The notes below the pieces were generated by a model that was not told the DNA's origin, searched no databases, and saw only the letters and a program-made list of their open reading frames with translations. The translations under genes were made by a program, and so were the position numbers. A DNA stretch of 64,000 nucleotides from Phytophthora sp. 'mugwort' (lineage: Eukaryota > Oomycota > Peronosporomycetes > Peronosporales > Peronosporaceae). Location of the stretch: positions 992,001-1,056,000 of the forward strand of contig JAUCEF010000016.1 in the NCBI GenBank assembly GCA_033558025.1, given 5' to 3'. This document shows, piece by piece, positions 31,417 through 44,499 of this stretch (position 1 is the stretch's first letter; every line of letters starts with the position of its first letter).

Positions 31417-33221
31417 GCTTGCTAGTTGCTAGACTGGATCGACTTGCTTGGTGCTTGTCCAAATAAAAAGTGAGGAACAGGGTGGTCGGTGCGTGCAGCG
31501 CTGGGTCCAGACTCCAGCCGGGCAGGCAACGAGTCACGAGCGGGCGGTGTACATGTACATGTATGCAACACTGCTGTCATGGCTCTTGACTGGACAAGAG
31601 AAAGCCGGACGACGTACTTCAAGTGAGGGTAGTCTGAGTCTCGTCACAAGGCTCTTGTGCCGCGCGGTCACTTGATTCAGAGTCGGTAATTCTGCTTGGG
31701 ACTCCCGCTGGGAGGAGCGGGCCGCTCCTCTCTATTGAGATTGAGACCGTCTCTGCGTTTCTCTGTTCTGTCGTATGCTGGCCGTCGTTCCTGACCGATT
31801 AACAATTTACGTACATACACGGTGTGGTACGGTGTGGTGTGTCTTGAAGTTTGCGAGATCAATAGAAACGCTTTTAACGCGGTGTACCTGTACGGTACCA
31901 AGCCTTTTTTTCAGTTAACAGCGGAGATACCGGGTGGTCACTAGAGGCGATGCAAGCAAGACGGCGTCTCAGACGCGGGTTGAGTTGGCCAGAGACACCG
32001 CCGCCACTACTACTATTTTTTCACCATGACACGCCTACACTGTTACTGTATTACTACTGTACTGTACAGTGTACGATACCTGTTGAGTCTTATATTTGAG
32101 GGTGCACTTATTCGATAGCTACGATGTAAAGCCATTGGTTAGAGACAGCAGAAACTTCTGTTTCTTGCACATAGGCATCGGAATTGATATATGCAGCCAA
32201 TATACTTTTGAGGGGTTATTGATGTATCGTAGCGGATCTCTCTCACCTGCGCTTGATTCATGCGGCATGTTATTTCAAATAGATCATGAAGAGTCGCTGT
32301 TGATTGCCCCTAACACGTTCAAGAGCCACTTTGGATCAAGCTTAGATCAGATGTGCAGGTAGCAGTTTGAAAGCTAGCATGGATACCACGCACTCCGCGC
32401 CAATGAAGTGTTAAACCCAGAGCAGAGCACCGTTGGCGACTATAAAACTTGTCTGTTCGTTGTCCGACCTAACTTTGGATACGAAGAGGAGTTTATTGCC
32501 TACATAGTAGGAAAGCTCCAGTAGATCTATGCTCGACGTCAGGGTCGTATCACCGCCATGCATTGTAGCTGTATCCCACGTAGATCTGCTGTATCGTGCT
32601 GTCACCTCAGTTACTGAGTCAGTAGACCATCGATGGCGCTACATAGCTATTAGCTAGACCTTGATGGCAGGATAGGCATGGTTAGTGCGGCAAGTATTTT
32701 ATAATGAGGAAGAAACCAAACGTTATACTGCGTGCCCTGCCTACAAGTATTATAGCGGATTCGACGGAACTTACAAACTCGGAGTGTTATGAGCAATGAT
32801 GGACCAATGAGCAACAACACCGAGCAATTATACCGAACAACCAGACTAGCATGCAGGAACAAGCTCACCAAGCAGCCAACCTACGGCCGCAACCATATTA
32901 CTACAGTAGTACGCTTCACCTTCAGCTACATGTAAACACACCCAGAGTCTGCTGGCTTAGGGTGGTCTGGGCCAGACCCTAAGCCAGCAAACGTGTCTTC
33001 CGAACGAAGTACTCCGCAGTACTACAGTAGTAGGATCGCTGGCATATTTGCGAACGATAACGAACGACAACCCCCCCCCGTGCCCTACCAAACGAAACAT
33101 GAGTCGTAGTACTGCTAGTAGATGATAAAGAAAAACAATAGTATATTCGAACCACCATCAGGATCGATCGATCTAAAGCTAACGCGACACTATTTCACCC
33201 AAATGCTACTCGACATACAAT
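31417..33221 (-). repeat. Short spacer S4
   Basis: As S1; C9 tract at 33071-33079. No gene is seen. Confidence 0.8.
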
Positions 33222-34685
33222 CTACTGCTCGCGACGCGAGTCGTACTCGGCCTGGATCTCCTCGGCCGACTTGCCCGACGTCTCCGGCACCAGCTTCAGC
33301 GCCAATAGGTAGAAGAACGCTAGCAGCACCACGAACGGAACGTACGCGTAGTCGTCCAGAGCGTCCGACACGTACGGGTACGACACACCCACGATGAGGT
33401 TGCACAGCCAGTTGATGCCGATGCACAGCGACGACGCGCTGGCGCGGATCGAGTCCGGGAAAATGTCGGCCGTCATCACCCACACGAGCGGGCCCAGCGT
33501 CACACCGAACACGATCACGTACAGAGCAGTGAACACAATCGACAGCACAGAGACGTCCACGATGAACGCCACCGTCATACCGATGGACATGACCACCATA
33601 CCCGCCAGGCCCCACAGGATCATGTTGCGAGCGCCGAAGCGGTTGGCCAGCACGCCCGTGAAGAAGGCGGGCCAGATGTTGATGAAATCGATGATCAGCG
33701 TACCCACGCGCGAGTCCGAGATGCCGGCGTCCGAGAAGATGCTGCCCGAATAGTAGAACACGGCGTTGATACCCGAAAGCTGCTGCGCGCACGACAGCAT
33801 GATGCCTCCCAGAAGCTGCATGCGGTAACGTGGGTTGAACATGGACTCCTTCTTGGGCGTCGAGTCGATGAGACCCTCCTCGGCACTAGCCTTGCTCACC
33901 TCGAGCCACGACAGAGCCGTCTGCACGTGCTCCTCGCCGTACAGGCGAGCGATGACCTGCTTCGCCTCCTCCTTGCGTCCCTGATTCAGAAGCCACGCCG
34001 GACTCTCCACGCACATGGACGGCGCCAGCAGCAGGTAGATGGCCGCCAGCACGACGGGGAACGCAGCCAGGTAGCGCCAGCCCGAGCTCGTGTTGGCGAA
34101 GAAGAACGTGATGGCAGGGAACAAAATACCGATGGTCGTGAAGATCTGCAGGCCCAGGCCGAGCGTGTTGCGCATGTGCGGGGGTGACAGCTCGTTGATG
34201 TAGCCGCCGATGGTGGCCGTAGCCGTACCAGACGAGATACCGGCGATGAGACGGCCCAGAGCGAACAGCCAAACGTTCGACACGGACGCCTGCACCACAC
34301 CGCCGACGATCATGAAGAGACAGTTGCCCATGAGGGCCTTCTTGCGGCCGTACTTGTCGCTGAAGTGGCCGCAGCACAGCGAGCCCACCATGGCGCCGAA
34401 GATCCATGCGTTCACGGCGAACGTCCACTCGAGCTTCGAATGGCCAGGGAACATGAGGCACGTGTCCTCGGCCACGGGGCGTGCATTGCACTCGTCCGTG
34501 TCGTTGTACTGCGACAGGTTCATCTGCGAGGTGGACCAACCGCTCTGGAACGGCTGCAGCCACGACAGCAGCGCACTGGTGTACAGGATGGTCTTGGGCT
34601 TGATGAGACGAGCGGCGGCCTTGTTGGCCTCGTCGAAGGCCGTGACTGGCTTGGGGGAAGCAGCTTCGGCGTAGTTGTCCGCCAT
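33222..34685 (-). CDS. GLUT-like MFS sugar transporter, copy T5
   Basis: Protein identical to T1, synonymous state AAT at N67 and TCA at S167. Initiator at 34729-34744. Confidence 0.95.
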   Translation of the reverse strand: MADNYAEAASPKPVTAFDEANKAAARLIKPKTILYTSALLSWLQPFQSGWSTSQMNLSQYNDTDECNARPVAEDTCLMFPGHSKLEWTFAVNAWIFGAMVGSLCCGHFSDKYGRKKALMGNCLFMIVGGVVQASVSNVWLFALGRLIAGISSGTATATIGGYINELSPPHMRNTLGLGLQIFTTIGILFPAITFFFANTSSGWRYLAAFPVVLAAIYLLLAPSMCVESPAWLLNQGRKEEAKQVIARLYGEEHVQTALSWLEVSKASAEEGLIDSTPKKESMFNPRYRMQLLGGIMLSCAQQLSGINAVFYYSGSIFSDAGISDSRVGTLIIDFINIWPAFFTGVLANRFGARNMILWGLAGMVVMSIGMTVAFIVDVSVLSIVFTALYVIVFGVTLGPLVWVMTADIFPDSIRASASSLCIGINWLCNLIVGVSYPYVSDALDDYAYVPFVVLLAFFYLLALKLVPETSGKSAEEIQAEYDSRREQ

Positions 34686-36490
34686 GCTTGCTAGTTGCTA
34701 GACTGGATCGACTTGCTTGGTGCTTGTCCAAATAAAAAGTGAGGAACAGGGTGGTCGGTGCGTGCAGCGCTGGGTCCAGACTCCAGCCGGGCAGGCAACG
34801 AGTCACGAGCGGGCGGTGTACATGTACATGTATGCAACACTGCTGTCATGGCTCTTGACTGGACAAGAGAAAGCCGGACGACGTACTTCAAGTGAGGGTA
34901 GTCTGAGTCTCGTCACAAGGCTCTTGTGCCGCGCGGTCACTTGATTCAGAGTCGGTAATTCTGCTTGGGACTCCCGCTGGGAGGAGCGGGCCGCTCCTCT
35001 CTATTGAGATTGAGACCGTCTCTGCGTTTCTCTGTTCTGTCGTATGCTGGCCGTCGTTCCTGACCGATTAACAATTTACGTACATACACGGTGTGGTACG
35101 GTGTGGTGTGTCTTGAAGTTTGCGAGATCAATAGAAACGCTTTTAACGCGGTGTACCTGTACGGTACCAAGCCTTTTTTTCAGTTAACAGCGGAGATACC
35201 GGGTGGTCACTAGAGGCGATGCAAGCAAGACGGCGTCTCAGACGCGGGTTGAGTTGGCCAGAGACACCGCCGCCACTACTACTATTTTTTCACCATGACA
35301 CGCCTACACTGTTACTGTATTACTACTGTACTGTACAGTGTACGATACCTGTTGAGTCTTATATTTGAGGGTGCACTTATTCGATAGCTACGATGTAAAG
35401 CCATTGGTTAGAGACAGCAGAAACTTCTGTTTCTTGCACATAGGCATCGGAATTGATATATGCAGCCAATATACTTTTGAGGGGTTATTGATGTATCGTA
35501 GCGGATCTCTCTCACCTGCGCTTGATTCATGCGGCATGTTATTTCAAATAGATCATGAAGAGTCGCTGTTGATTGCCCCTAACACGTTCAAGAGCCACTT
35601 TGGATCAAGCTTAGATCAGATGTGCAGGTAGCAGTTTGAAAGCTAGCATGGATACCACGCACTCCGCGCCAATGAAGTGTTAAACCCAGAGCAGAGCACC
35701 GTTGGCGACTATAAAACTTGTCTGTTCGTTGTCCGACCTAACTTTGGATACGAAGAGGAGTTTATTGCCTACATAGTAGGAAAGCTCCAGTAGATCTATG
35801 CTCGACGTCAGGGTCGTATCACCGCCATGCATTGTAGCTGTATCCCACGTAGATCTGCTGTATCGTGCTGTCACCTCAGTTACTGAGTCAGTAGACCATC
35901 GATGGCGCTACATAGCTATTAGCTAGACCTTGATGGCAGGATAGGCATGGTTAGTGCGGCAAGTATTTTATAATGAGGAAGAAACCAAACGTTATACTGC
36001 GTGCCCTGCCTACAAGTATTATAGCGGATTCGACGGAACTTACAAACTCGGAGTGTTATGAGCAATGATGGACCAATGAGCAACAACACCGAGCAATTAT
36101 ACCGAACAACCAGACTAGCATGCAGGAACAAGCTCACCAAGCAGCCAACCTACGGCCGCAACCATATTACTACAGTAGTACGCTTCACCTTCAGCTACAT
36201 GTAAACACACCCAGAGTCTGCTGGCTTAGGGTGGTCTGGGCCAGACCCTAAGCCAGCAAACGTGTCTTCCGAACGAAGTACTCCGCAGTACTACAGTAGT
36301 AGGATCGCTGGCATATTTGCGAACGATAACGAACGACAACCCCCCCCCGTGCCCTACCAAACGAAACATGAGTCGTAGTACTGCTAGTAGATGATAAAGA
36401 AAAACAATAGTATATTCGAACCACCATCAGGATCGATCGATCTAAAGCTAACGCGACACTATTTCACCCAAATGCTACTCGACATACAAT
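34686..36490 (-). repeat. Short spacer S5
   Basis: As S1; C9 tract at 36340-36348. No gene is seen. Confidence 0.8.
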
Positions 36491-37954
36491 CTACTGCTCG
36501 CGACGCGAGTCGTACTCGGCCTGGATCTCCTCGGCCGACTTGCCCGACGTCTCCGGCACCAGCTTCAGCGCCAATAGGTAGAAGAACGCTAGCAGCACCA
36601 CGAACGGAACGTACGCGTAGTCGTCCAGAGCGTCCGACACGTACGGGTACGACACACCCACGATGAGGTTGCACAGCCAGTTGATGCCGATGCACAGCGA
36701 CGACGCGCTGGCGCGGATCGAGTCCGGGAAAATGTCGGCCGTCATCACCCACACGAGCGGGCCCAGCGTCACACCGAACACGATCACGTACAGAGCAGTG
36801 AACACAATCGACAGCACAGAGACGTCCACGATGAACGCCACCGTCATACCGATGGACATGACCACCATACCCGCCAGGCCCCACAGGATCATGTTGCGAG
36901 CGCCGAAGCGGTTGGCCAGCACGCCCGTGAAGAAGGCGGGCCAGATGTTGATGAAATCGATGATCAGCGTACCCACGCGCGAGTCCGAGATGCCGGCGTC
37001 CGAGAAGATGCTGCCCGAATAGTAGAACACGGCGTTGATACCCGAAAGCTGCTGCGCGCACGACAGCATGATGCCTCCCAGAAGCTGCATGCGGTAACGT
37101 GGGTTGAACATGGACTCCTTCTTGGGCGTCGAGTCGATGAGACCCTCCTCGGCACTAGCCTTGCTCACCTCGAGCCACGACAGAGCCGTCTGCACGTGCT
37201 CCTCGCCGTACAGGCGAGCGATGACCTGCTTCGCCTCCTCCTTGCGTCCCTGATTCAGAAGCCACGCCGGACTCTCCACGCACATGGACGGCGCCAGCAG
37301 CAGGTAGATGGCCGCCAGCACGACGGGGAACGCAGCCAGGTAGCGCCAGCCCGAGCTCGTGTTGGCGAAGAAGAACGTGATGGCAGGGAACAAAATACCG
37401 ATGGTCGTGAAGATCTGCAGGCCCAGGCCGAGCGTGTTGCGCATGTGCGGGGGCGACAGCTCGTTGATGTAGCCGCCGATGGTGGCCGTAGCCGTACCAG
37501 ACGAGATACCGGCGATGAGACGGCCCAGAGCGAACAGCCAAACGTTCGACACGGACGCCTGCACCACACCGCCGACGATCATGAAGAGACAGTTGCCCAT
37601 GAGGGCCTTCTTGCGGCCGTACTTGTCGCTGAAGTGGCCGCAGCACAGCGAGCCCACCATGGCGCCGAAGATCCATGCGTTCACGGCGAACGTCCACTCG
37701 AGCTTCGAATGGCCAGGGAACATGAGGCACGTGTCCTCGGCCACGGGGCGTGCGTTGCACTCGTCCGTGTCGTTGTACTGCGACAGGTTCATCTGCGAGG
37801 TGGACCAACCGCTCTGGAACGGCTGCAGCCACGACAGCAGCGCACTGGTGTACAGGATGGTCTTGGGCTTGATGAGACGAGCGGCGGCCTTGTTGGCCTC
37901 GTCGAAGGCCGTGACTGGCTTGGGGGAAGCAGCTTCGGCGTAGTTGTCCGCCAT
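36491..37954 (-). CDS. GLUT-like MFS sugar transporter, copy T6
   Basis: Protein identical to T1. Synonymous state AAC at N67 and TCG at S167, matching T2 four units away. Initiator at 37998-38013. Confidence 0.95.
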   Translation of the reverse strand: MADNYAEAASPKPVTAFDEANKAAARLIKPKTILYTSALLSWLQPFQSGWSTSQMNLSQYNDTDECNARPVAEDTCLMFPGHSKLEWTFAVNAWIFGAMVGSLCCGHFSDKYGRKKALMGNCLFMIVGGVVQASVSNVWLFALGRLIAGISSGTATATIGGYINELSPPHMRNTLGLGLQIFTTIGILFPAITFFFANTSSGWRYLAAFPVVLAAIYLLLAPSMCVESPAWLLNQGRKEEAKQVIARLYGEEHVQTALSWLEVSKASAEEGLIDSTPKKESMFNPRYRMQLLGGIMLSCAQQLSGINAVFYYSGSIFSDAGISDSRVGTLIIDFINIWPAFFTGVLANRFGARNMILWGLAGMVVMSIGMTVAFIVDVSVLSIVFTALYVIVFGVTLGPLVWVMTADIFPDSIRASASSLCIGINWLCNLIVGVSYPYVSDALDDYAYVPFVVLLAFFYLLALKLVPETSGKSAEEIQAEYDSRREQ

Positions 37955-39764
37955 GCTTGCTAGTTGCTAGACTGGATCGACTTGCTTGGTGCTTGTCCAA
38001 ATAAAAAGTGAGGAACAGGGTGGTCGGTGCGTGCAGCGCTGGGTCCAGACTCCAGCCGGGCAGGCAACGAGTCACGAGCGGGCGGTGTACATGTACATGT
38101 ATGCAACACTGCTGTCATGGCTCTTGACTGGACAAGAGAAAGCCGGACGACGTACTTCAAGTGAGGGTAGTCTGAGTCTCGTCACAAGGCTCTTGTGCCG
38201 CGCGGTCACTTGATTCAGAGTCGGTAATTCTGCTTGGGACTCCCGCTGGGAGGAGCGGGCCGCTCCTCTCTATTGAGATTGAGACCGTCTCTGCGTTTCT
38301 CTGTTCTGTCGTATGCTGGCCGTCGTTCCTGACCGATTAACAATTTACGTACATACACGGTGTGGTACGGTGTGGTGTGTCTTGAAGTTTGCGAGATCAA
38401 TAGAAACGCTTTTAACGCGGTGTACCTGTACGGTACCAAGCCTTTTTTTCAGTTAACAGCGGAGATACCGGGTGGTCACTAGAGGCGATGCAAGCAAGAC
38501 GGCGTCTCAGACGCGGGTTGAGTTGGCCAGAGACACCGCCGCCACTACTACTATTTTTTCACCATGACACGCCTACACTGTTACTGTATTACTACTGTAC
38601 TGTACAGTGTACGATACCTGTTGAGTCTTATATTTGAGGGTGCACTTATTCGATAGCTACGATGTAAAGCCATTGGTTAGAGACAGCAGAAACTTCTGTT
38701 TCTTGCACATAGGCATCGGAATTGATATATGCAGCCAATATACTTTTGAGGGGTTATTGATGTATCGTAGCGGATCTCTCTCACCTGCGCTTGATTCATG
38801 CGGCATGTTATTTCAAATAGATCATGAAGAGTCGCTGTTGATTGCCCCTAACACGTTCAAGAGCCACTTTGGATCAAGCTTAGATCAGATGTGCAGGTAG
38901 CAGTTTGAAAGCTAGCATGGATACCACGCACTCCGCGCCAATGAAGTGTTAAACCCAGAGCAGAGCACCGTTGGCGACTATAAAACTTGTCTGTTCGTTG
39001 TCCGACCTAACTTTGGATACGAAGAGGAGTTTATTGCCTACATAGTAGGAAAGCTCCAGTAGATCTATGCTCGACGTCAGGGTCGTATCACCGCCATGCA
39101 TTGTAGCTGTATCCCACGTAGATCTGCTGTATCGTGCTGTCACCTCAGTTACTGAGTCAGTAGACCATCGATGGCGCTACATAGCTATTAGCTAGACCTT
39201 GATGGCAGGATAGGCATGGTTAGTGCGGCAAGTATTTTATAATGAGGAAGAAACCAAACGTTATACTGCGTGCCCTGCCTACAAGTATTATAGCGGATTC
39301 GACGGAACTTACAAACTCGGAGTGTTATGAGCAATGATGGACCAATGAGCAACAACACCGAGCAATTATACCGAACAACCAGACTAGCATGCAGGAACAA
39401 GCTCACCAAGCAGCCAACCTACGGCCGCAACCATATTACTACAGTAGTACGCTTCACCTTCAGCTACATGTAAACACACCCAGAGTCTGCTGGCTTAGGG
39501 TGGTCTGGGCCAGACCCTAAGCCAGCAAACGTGTCTTCCGAACGAAGTACTCCGCAGTACTACAGTAGTAGGATCGCTGGCATATTTGCGAACGATAACG
39601 AACGACAACCCCCCCCCCCCCCGTGCCCTACCAAACGAAACATGAGTCGTAGTACTGCTAGTAGATGATAAAGAAAAACAATAGTATATTCGAACCACCA
39701 TCAGGATCGATCGATCTAAAGCTAACGCGACACTATTTCACCCAAATGCTACTCGACATACAAT
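37955..39764 (-). repeat. Short spacer S6
   Basis: As S1 but with the longest C tract, 14 bases (39609-39622), which accounts for the 5 extra bases of this unit. No gene is seen. Confidence 0.8.
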
Positions 39765-41228
39765 CTACTGCTCGCGACGCGAGTCGTACTCGGCCTGGAT
39801 CTCCTCGGCCGACTTGCCCGACGTCTCCGGCACCAGCTTCAGCGCCAATAGGTAGAAGAACGCTAGCAGCACCACGAACGGAACGTACGCGTAGTCGTCC
39901 AGAGCGTCCGACACGTACGGGTACGACACACCCACGATGAGGTTGCACAGCCAGTTGATGCCGATGCACAGCGACGACGCGCTGGCGCGGATCGAGTCCG
40001 GGAAAATGTCGGCCGTCATCACCCACACGAGCGGGCCCAGCGTCACACCGAACACGATCACGTACAGAGCAGTGAACACAATCGACAGCACAGAGACGTC
40101 CACGATGAACGCCACCGTCATACCGATGGACATGACCACCATACCCGCCAGGCCCCACAGGATCATGTTGCGAGCGCCGAAGCGGTTGGCCAGCACGCCC
40201 GTGAAGAAGGCGGGCCAGATGTTGATGAAATCGATGATCAGCGTACCCACGCGCGAGTCCGAGATGCCGGCGTCCGAGAAGATGCTGCCCGAATAGTAGA
40301 ACACGGCGTTGATACCCGAAAGCTGCTGCGCGCACGACAGCATGATGCCTCCCAGAAGCTGCATGCGGTAACGTGGGTTGAACATGGACTCCTTCTTGGG
40401 CGTCGAGTCGATGAGACCCTCCTCGGCACTAGCCTTGCTCACCTCGAGCCACGACAGAGCCGTCTGCACGTGCTCCTCGCCGTACAGGCGAGCGATGACC
40501 TGCTTCGCCTCCTCCTTGCGTCCCTGATTCAGAAGCCACGCCGGACTCTCCACGCACATGGACGGCGCCAGCAGCAGGTAGATGGCCGCCAGCACGACGG
40601 GGAACGCAGCCAGGTAGCGCCAGCCCGAGCTCGTGTTGGCGAAGAAGAACGTGATGGCAGGGAACAAAATACCGATGGTCGTGAAGATCTGCAGGCCCAG
40701 GCCGAGCGTGTTGCGCATGTGCGGGGGTGACAGCTCGTTGATGTAGCCGCCGATGGTGGCCGTAGCCGTACCAGACGAGATACCGGCGATGAGACGGCCC
40801 AGAGCGAACAGCCAAACGTTCGACACGGACGCCTGCACCACACCGCCGACGATCATGAAGAGACAGTTGCCCATGAGGGCCTTCTTGCGGCCGTACTTGT
40901 CGCTGAAGTGGCCGCAGCACAGCGAGCCCACCATGGCGCCGAAGATCCATGCGTTCACGGCGAACGTCCACTCGAGCTTCGAATGGCCAGGGAACATGAG
41001 GCACGTGTCCTCGGCCACGGGGCGTGCATTGCACTCGTCCGTGTCGTTGTACTGCGACAGGTTCATCTGCGAGGTGGACCAACCGCTCTGGAACGGCTGC
41101 AGCCACGACAGCAGCGCACTGGTGTACAGGATGGTCTTGGGCTTGATGAGACGAGCGGCGGCCTTGTTGGCCTCGTCGAAGGCCGTGACTGGCTTGGGGG
41201 AAGCAGCTTCGGCGTAGTTGTCCGCCAT
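39765..41228 (-). CDS. GLUT-like MFS sugar transporter, copy T7
   Basis: Protein identical to T1. Synonymous state AAT at N67 and TCA at S167. Initiator at 41272-41287. This is the last copy whose upstream spacer is the short type. Confidence 0.95.
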   Translation of the reverse strand: MADNYAEAASPKPVTAFDEANKAAARLIKPKTILYTSALLSWLQPFQSGWSTSQMNLSQYNDTDECNARPVAEDTCLMFPGHSKLEWTFAVNAWIFGAMVGSLCCGHFSDKYGRKKALMGNCLFMIVGGVVQASVSNVWLFALGRLIAGISSGTATATIGGYINELSPPHMRNTLGLGLQIFTTIGILFPAITFFFANTSSGWRYLAAFPVVLAAIYLLLAPSMCVESPAWLLNQGRKEEAKQVIARLYGEEHVQTALSWLEVSKASAEEGLIDSTPKKESMFNPRYRMQLLGGIMLSCAQQLSGINAVFYYSGSIFSDAGISDSRVGTLIIDFINIWPAFFTGVLANRFGARNMILWGLAGMVVMSIGMTVAFIVDVSVLSIVFTALYVIVFGVTLGPLVWVMTADIFPDSIRASASSLCIGINWLCNLIVGVSYPYVSDALDDYAYVPFVVLLAFFYLLALKLVPETSGKSAEEIQAEYDSRREQ

Positions 41229-43035
41229 GCTTGCTAGTTGCTAGACTGGATCGACTTGCTTGGTGCTTGTCCAAATAAAAAGTGAGGAACAGGGTGGTCG
41301 GTGCGTGCAGCGCTGGGTCCAGACTCCAGCCGGGCAGGCAACGAGTCACGAGCGGGCGGTGTACATGTACATGTATGCAACACTGCTGTCATGGCTCTTG
41401 ACTGGACAAGAGAAAGCCGGACGACGTACTTCAAGTGAGGGTAGTCTGAGTCTCGTCACAAGGCTCTTGTGCCGCGCGGTCACTTGATTCAGAGTCGGTA
41501 ATTCTGCTTGGGACTCCCGCTGGGAGGAGCGGGCCGCTCCTCTCTATTGAGATTGAGACCGTCTCTGCGTTTCTCTGTTCTGTCGTATGCTGGCCGTCGT
41601 TCCTGACCGATTAACAATTTACGTACATACACGGTGTGGTACGGTGTGGTGTGTCTTGAAGTTTGCGAGATCAATAGAAACGCTTTTAACGCGGTGTACC
41701 TGTACGGTACCAAGCCTTTTTTTCAGTTAACAGCGGAGATACCGGGTGGTCACTAGAGGCGATGCAAGCAAGACGGCGTCTCAGACGCGGGTTGAGTTGG
41801 CCAGAGACACCGCCGCCACTACTACTATTTTTTCACCATGACACGCCTACACTGTTACTGTATTACTACTGTACTGTACAGTGTACGATACCTGTTGAGT
41901 CTTATATTTGAGGGTGCACTTATTCGATAGCTACGATGTAAAGCCATTGGTTAGAGACAGCAGAAACTTCTGTTTCTTGCACATAGGCATCGGAATTGAT
42001 ATATGCAGCCAATATACTTTTGAGGGGTTATTGATGTATCGTAGCGGATCTCTCTCACCTGCGCTTGATTCATGCGGCATGTTATTTCAAATAGATCATG
42101 AAGAGTCGCTGTTGATTGCCCCTAACACGTTCAAGAGCCACTTTGGATCAAGCTTAGATCAGATGTGCAGGTAGCAGTTTGAAAGCTAGCATGGATACCA
42201 CGCACTCCGCGCCAATGAAGTGTTAAACCCAGAGCAGAGCACCGTTGGCGACTATAAAACTTGTCTGTTCGTTGTCCGACCTAACTTTGGATACGAAGAG
42301 GAGTTTATTGCCTACATAGTAGGAAAGCTCCAGTAGATCTATGCTCGACGTCAGGGTCGTATCACCGCCATGCATTGTAGCTGTATCCCACGTAGATCTG
42401 CTGTATCGTGCTGTCACCTCAGTTACTGAGTCAGTAGACCATCGATGGCGCTACATAGCTATTAGCTAGACCTTGATGGCAGGATAGGCATGGTTAGTGC
42501 GGCAAGTATTTTATAATGAGGAAGAAACCAAACGTTATACTGCGTGCCCTGCCTACAAGTATTATAGCGGATTCGACGGAACTTACAAACTCGGAGTGTT
42601 ATGAGCAATGATGGACCAATGAGCAACAACACCGAGCAATTATACCGAACAACCAGACTAGCATGCAGGAACAAGCTCACCAAGCAGCCAACCTACGGCC
42701 GCAACCATATTACTACAGTAGTACGCTTCACCTTCAGCTACATGTAAACACACCCAGAGTCTGCTGGCTTAGGGTGGTCTGGGCCAGACCCTAAGCCAGC
42801 AAACGTGTCTTCCGAACGAAGTACTCCGCAGTACTACAGTAGTAGGATCGCTGGCATATTTGCGAACGATAACGAACGACACCCCCCCCCCCCGTGCCCT
42901 ACCAAACGAAACATGAGTCGTAGTACTGCTAGTAGATGATAAAGAAAAACAATAGTATATTCGAACCACCATCAGGATCGATCGATCTAAAGCTAACGCG
43001 ACACTATTTCACCCAAATGCTACTCGACATACAAT
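41229..43035 (-). repeat. Short spacer S7, transition to the long type
   Basis: Short-type body, but the C tract is 12 long (42882-42893) and is preceded by ACAC instead of ACAAC, a variant otherwise found only beside T9 and T10. It therefore looks like a recombinant between short-spacer and long-spacer units. No gene is seen. Confidence 0.75.
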
Positions 43036-44499
43036 CTACTGCTCGCGACGCGAGTCGTACTCGGCCTGGATCTCCTCGGCCGACTTGCCCGACGTCTCCG
43101 GCACCAGCTTCAGCGCCAATAGGTAGAAGAACGCTAGCAGCACCACGAACGGAACGTACGCGTAGTCGTCCAGAGCGTCCGACACGTACGGGTACGACAC
43201 ACCCACGATGAGGTTGCACAGCCAGTTGATGCCGATGCACAGCGACGACGCGCTGGCGCGGATCGAGTCCGGGAAAATGTCGGCCGTCATCACCCACACG
43301 AGCGGGCCCAGCGTCACACCGAACACGATCACGTACAGAGCAGTGAACACAATCGACAGCACAGAGACGTCCACGATGAACGCCACCGTCATACCGATGG
43401 ACATGACCACCATACCCGCCAGGCCCCACAGGATCATGTTGCGAGCGCCGAAGCGGTTGGCCAGCACGCCCGTGAAGAAGGCGGGCCAGATGTTGATGAA
43501 ATCGATGATCAGCGTACCCACGCGCGAGTCCGAGATGCCGGCGTCCGAGAAGATGCTGCCCGAATAGTAGAACACGGCGTTGATACCCGAAAGCTGCTGC
43601 GCGCACGACAGCATGATGCCTCCCAGAAGCTGCATGCGGTAACGTGGGTTGAACATGGACTCCTTCTTGGGCGTCGAGTCGATGAGACCCTCCTCGGCAC
43701 TAGCCTTGCTCACCTCGAGCCACGACAGAGCCGTCTGCACGTGCTCCTCGCCGTACAGGCGAGCGATGACCTGCTTCGCCTCCTCCTTGCGTCCCTGATT
43801 CAGAAGCCACGCCGGACTCTCCACGCACATGGACGGCGCCAGCAGCAGGTAGATGGCCGCCAGCACGACGGGGAACGCAGCCAGGTAGCGCCAGCCCGAG
43901 CTCGTGTTGGCGAAGAAGAACGTGATGGCAGGGAACAAAATACCGATGGTCGTGAAGATCTGCAGGCCCAGGCCGAGCGTGTTGCGCATGTGCGGGGGCG
44001 ACAGCTCGTTGATGTAGCCGCCGATGGTGGCCGTAGCCGTACCAGACGAGATACCGGCGATGAGACGGCCCAGAGCGAACAGCCAAACGTTCGACACGGA
44101 CGCCTGCACCACACCGCCGACGATCATGAAGAGACAGTTGCCCATGAGGGCCTTCTTGCGGCCGTACTTGTCGCTGAAGTGGCCGCAGCACAGCGAGCCC
44201 ACCATGGCGCCGAAGATCCATGCGTTCACGGCGAACGTCCACTCGAGCTTCGAATGGCCAGGGAACATGAGGCACGTGTCCTCGGCCACGGGGCGTGCAT
44301 TGCACTCGTCCGTGTCGTTGTACTGCGACAGGTTCATCTGCGAGGTGGACCAACCGCTCTGGAACGGCTGCAGCCACGACAGCAGCGCACTGGTGTACAG
44401 GATGGTCTTGGGCTTGATGAGACGAGCGGCGGCCTTGTTGGCCTCGTCGAAGGCCGTGACTGGCTTGGGGGAAGCAGCTTCGGCGTAGTTGTCCGCCAT
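43036..44499 (-). CDS. GLUT-like MFS sugar transporter, copy T8
   Basis: Protein identical to T1. Synonymous state AAT at N67 and TCG at S167. The initiator at 44543-44558 is intact. The leader just beyond it (44567, 44591) carries the two single-base changes that mark the long-spacer haplotype. Confidence 0.95.
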   Translation of the reverse strand: MADNYAEAASPKPVTAFDEANKAAARLIKPKTILYTSALLSWLQPFQSGWSTSQMNLSQYNDTDECNARPVAEDTCLMFPGHSKLEWTFAVNAWIFGAMVGSLCCGHFSDKYGRKKALMGNCLFMIVGGVVQASVSNVWLFALGRLIAGISSGTATATIGGYINELSPPHMRNTLGLGLQIFTTIGILFPAITFFFANTSSGWRYLAAFPVVLAAIYLLLAPSMCVESPAWLLNQGRKEEAKQVIARLYGEEHVQTALSWLEVSKASAEEGLIDSTPKKESMFNPRYRMQLLGGIMLSCAQQLSGINAVFYYSGSIFSDAGISDSRVGTLIIDFINIWPAFFTGVLANRFGARNMILWGLAGMVVMSIGMTVAFIVDVSVLSIVFTALYVIVFGVTLGPLVWVMTADIFPDSIRASASSLCIGINWLCNLIVGVSYPYVSDALDDYAYVPFVVLLAFFYLLALKLVPETSGKSAEEIQAEYDSRREQ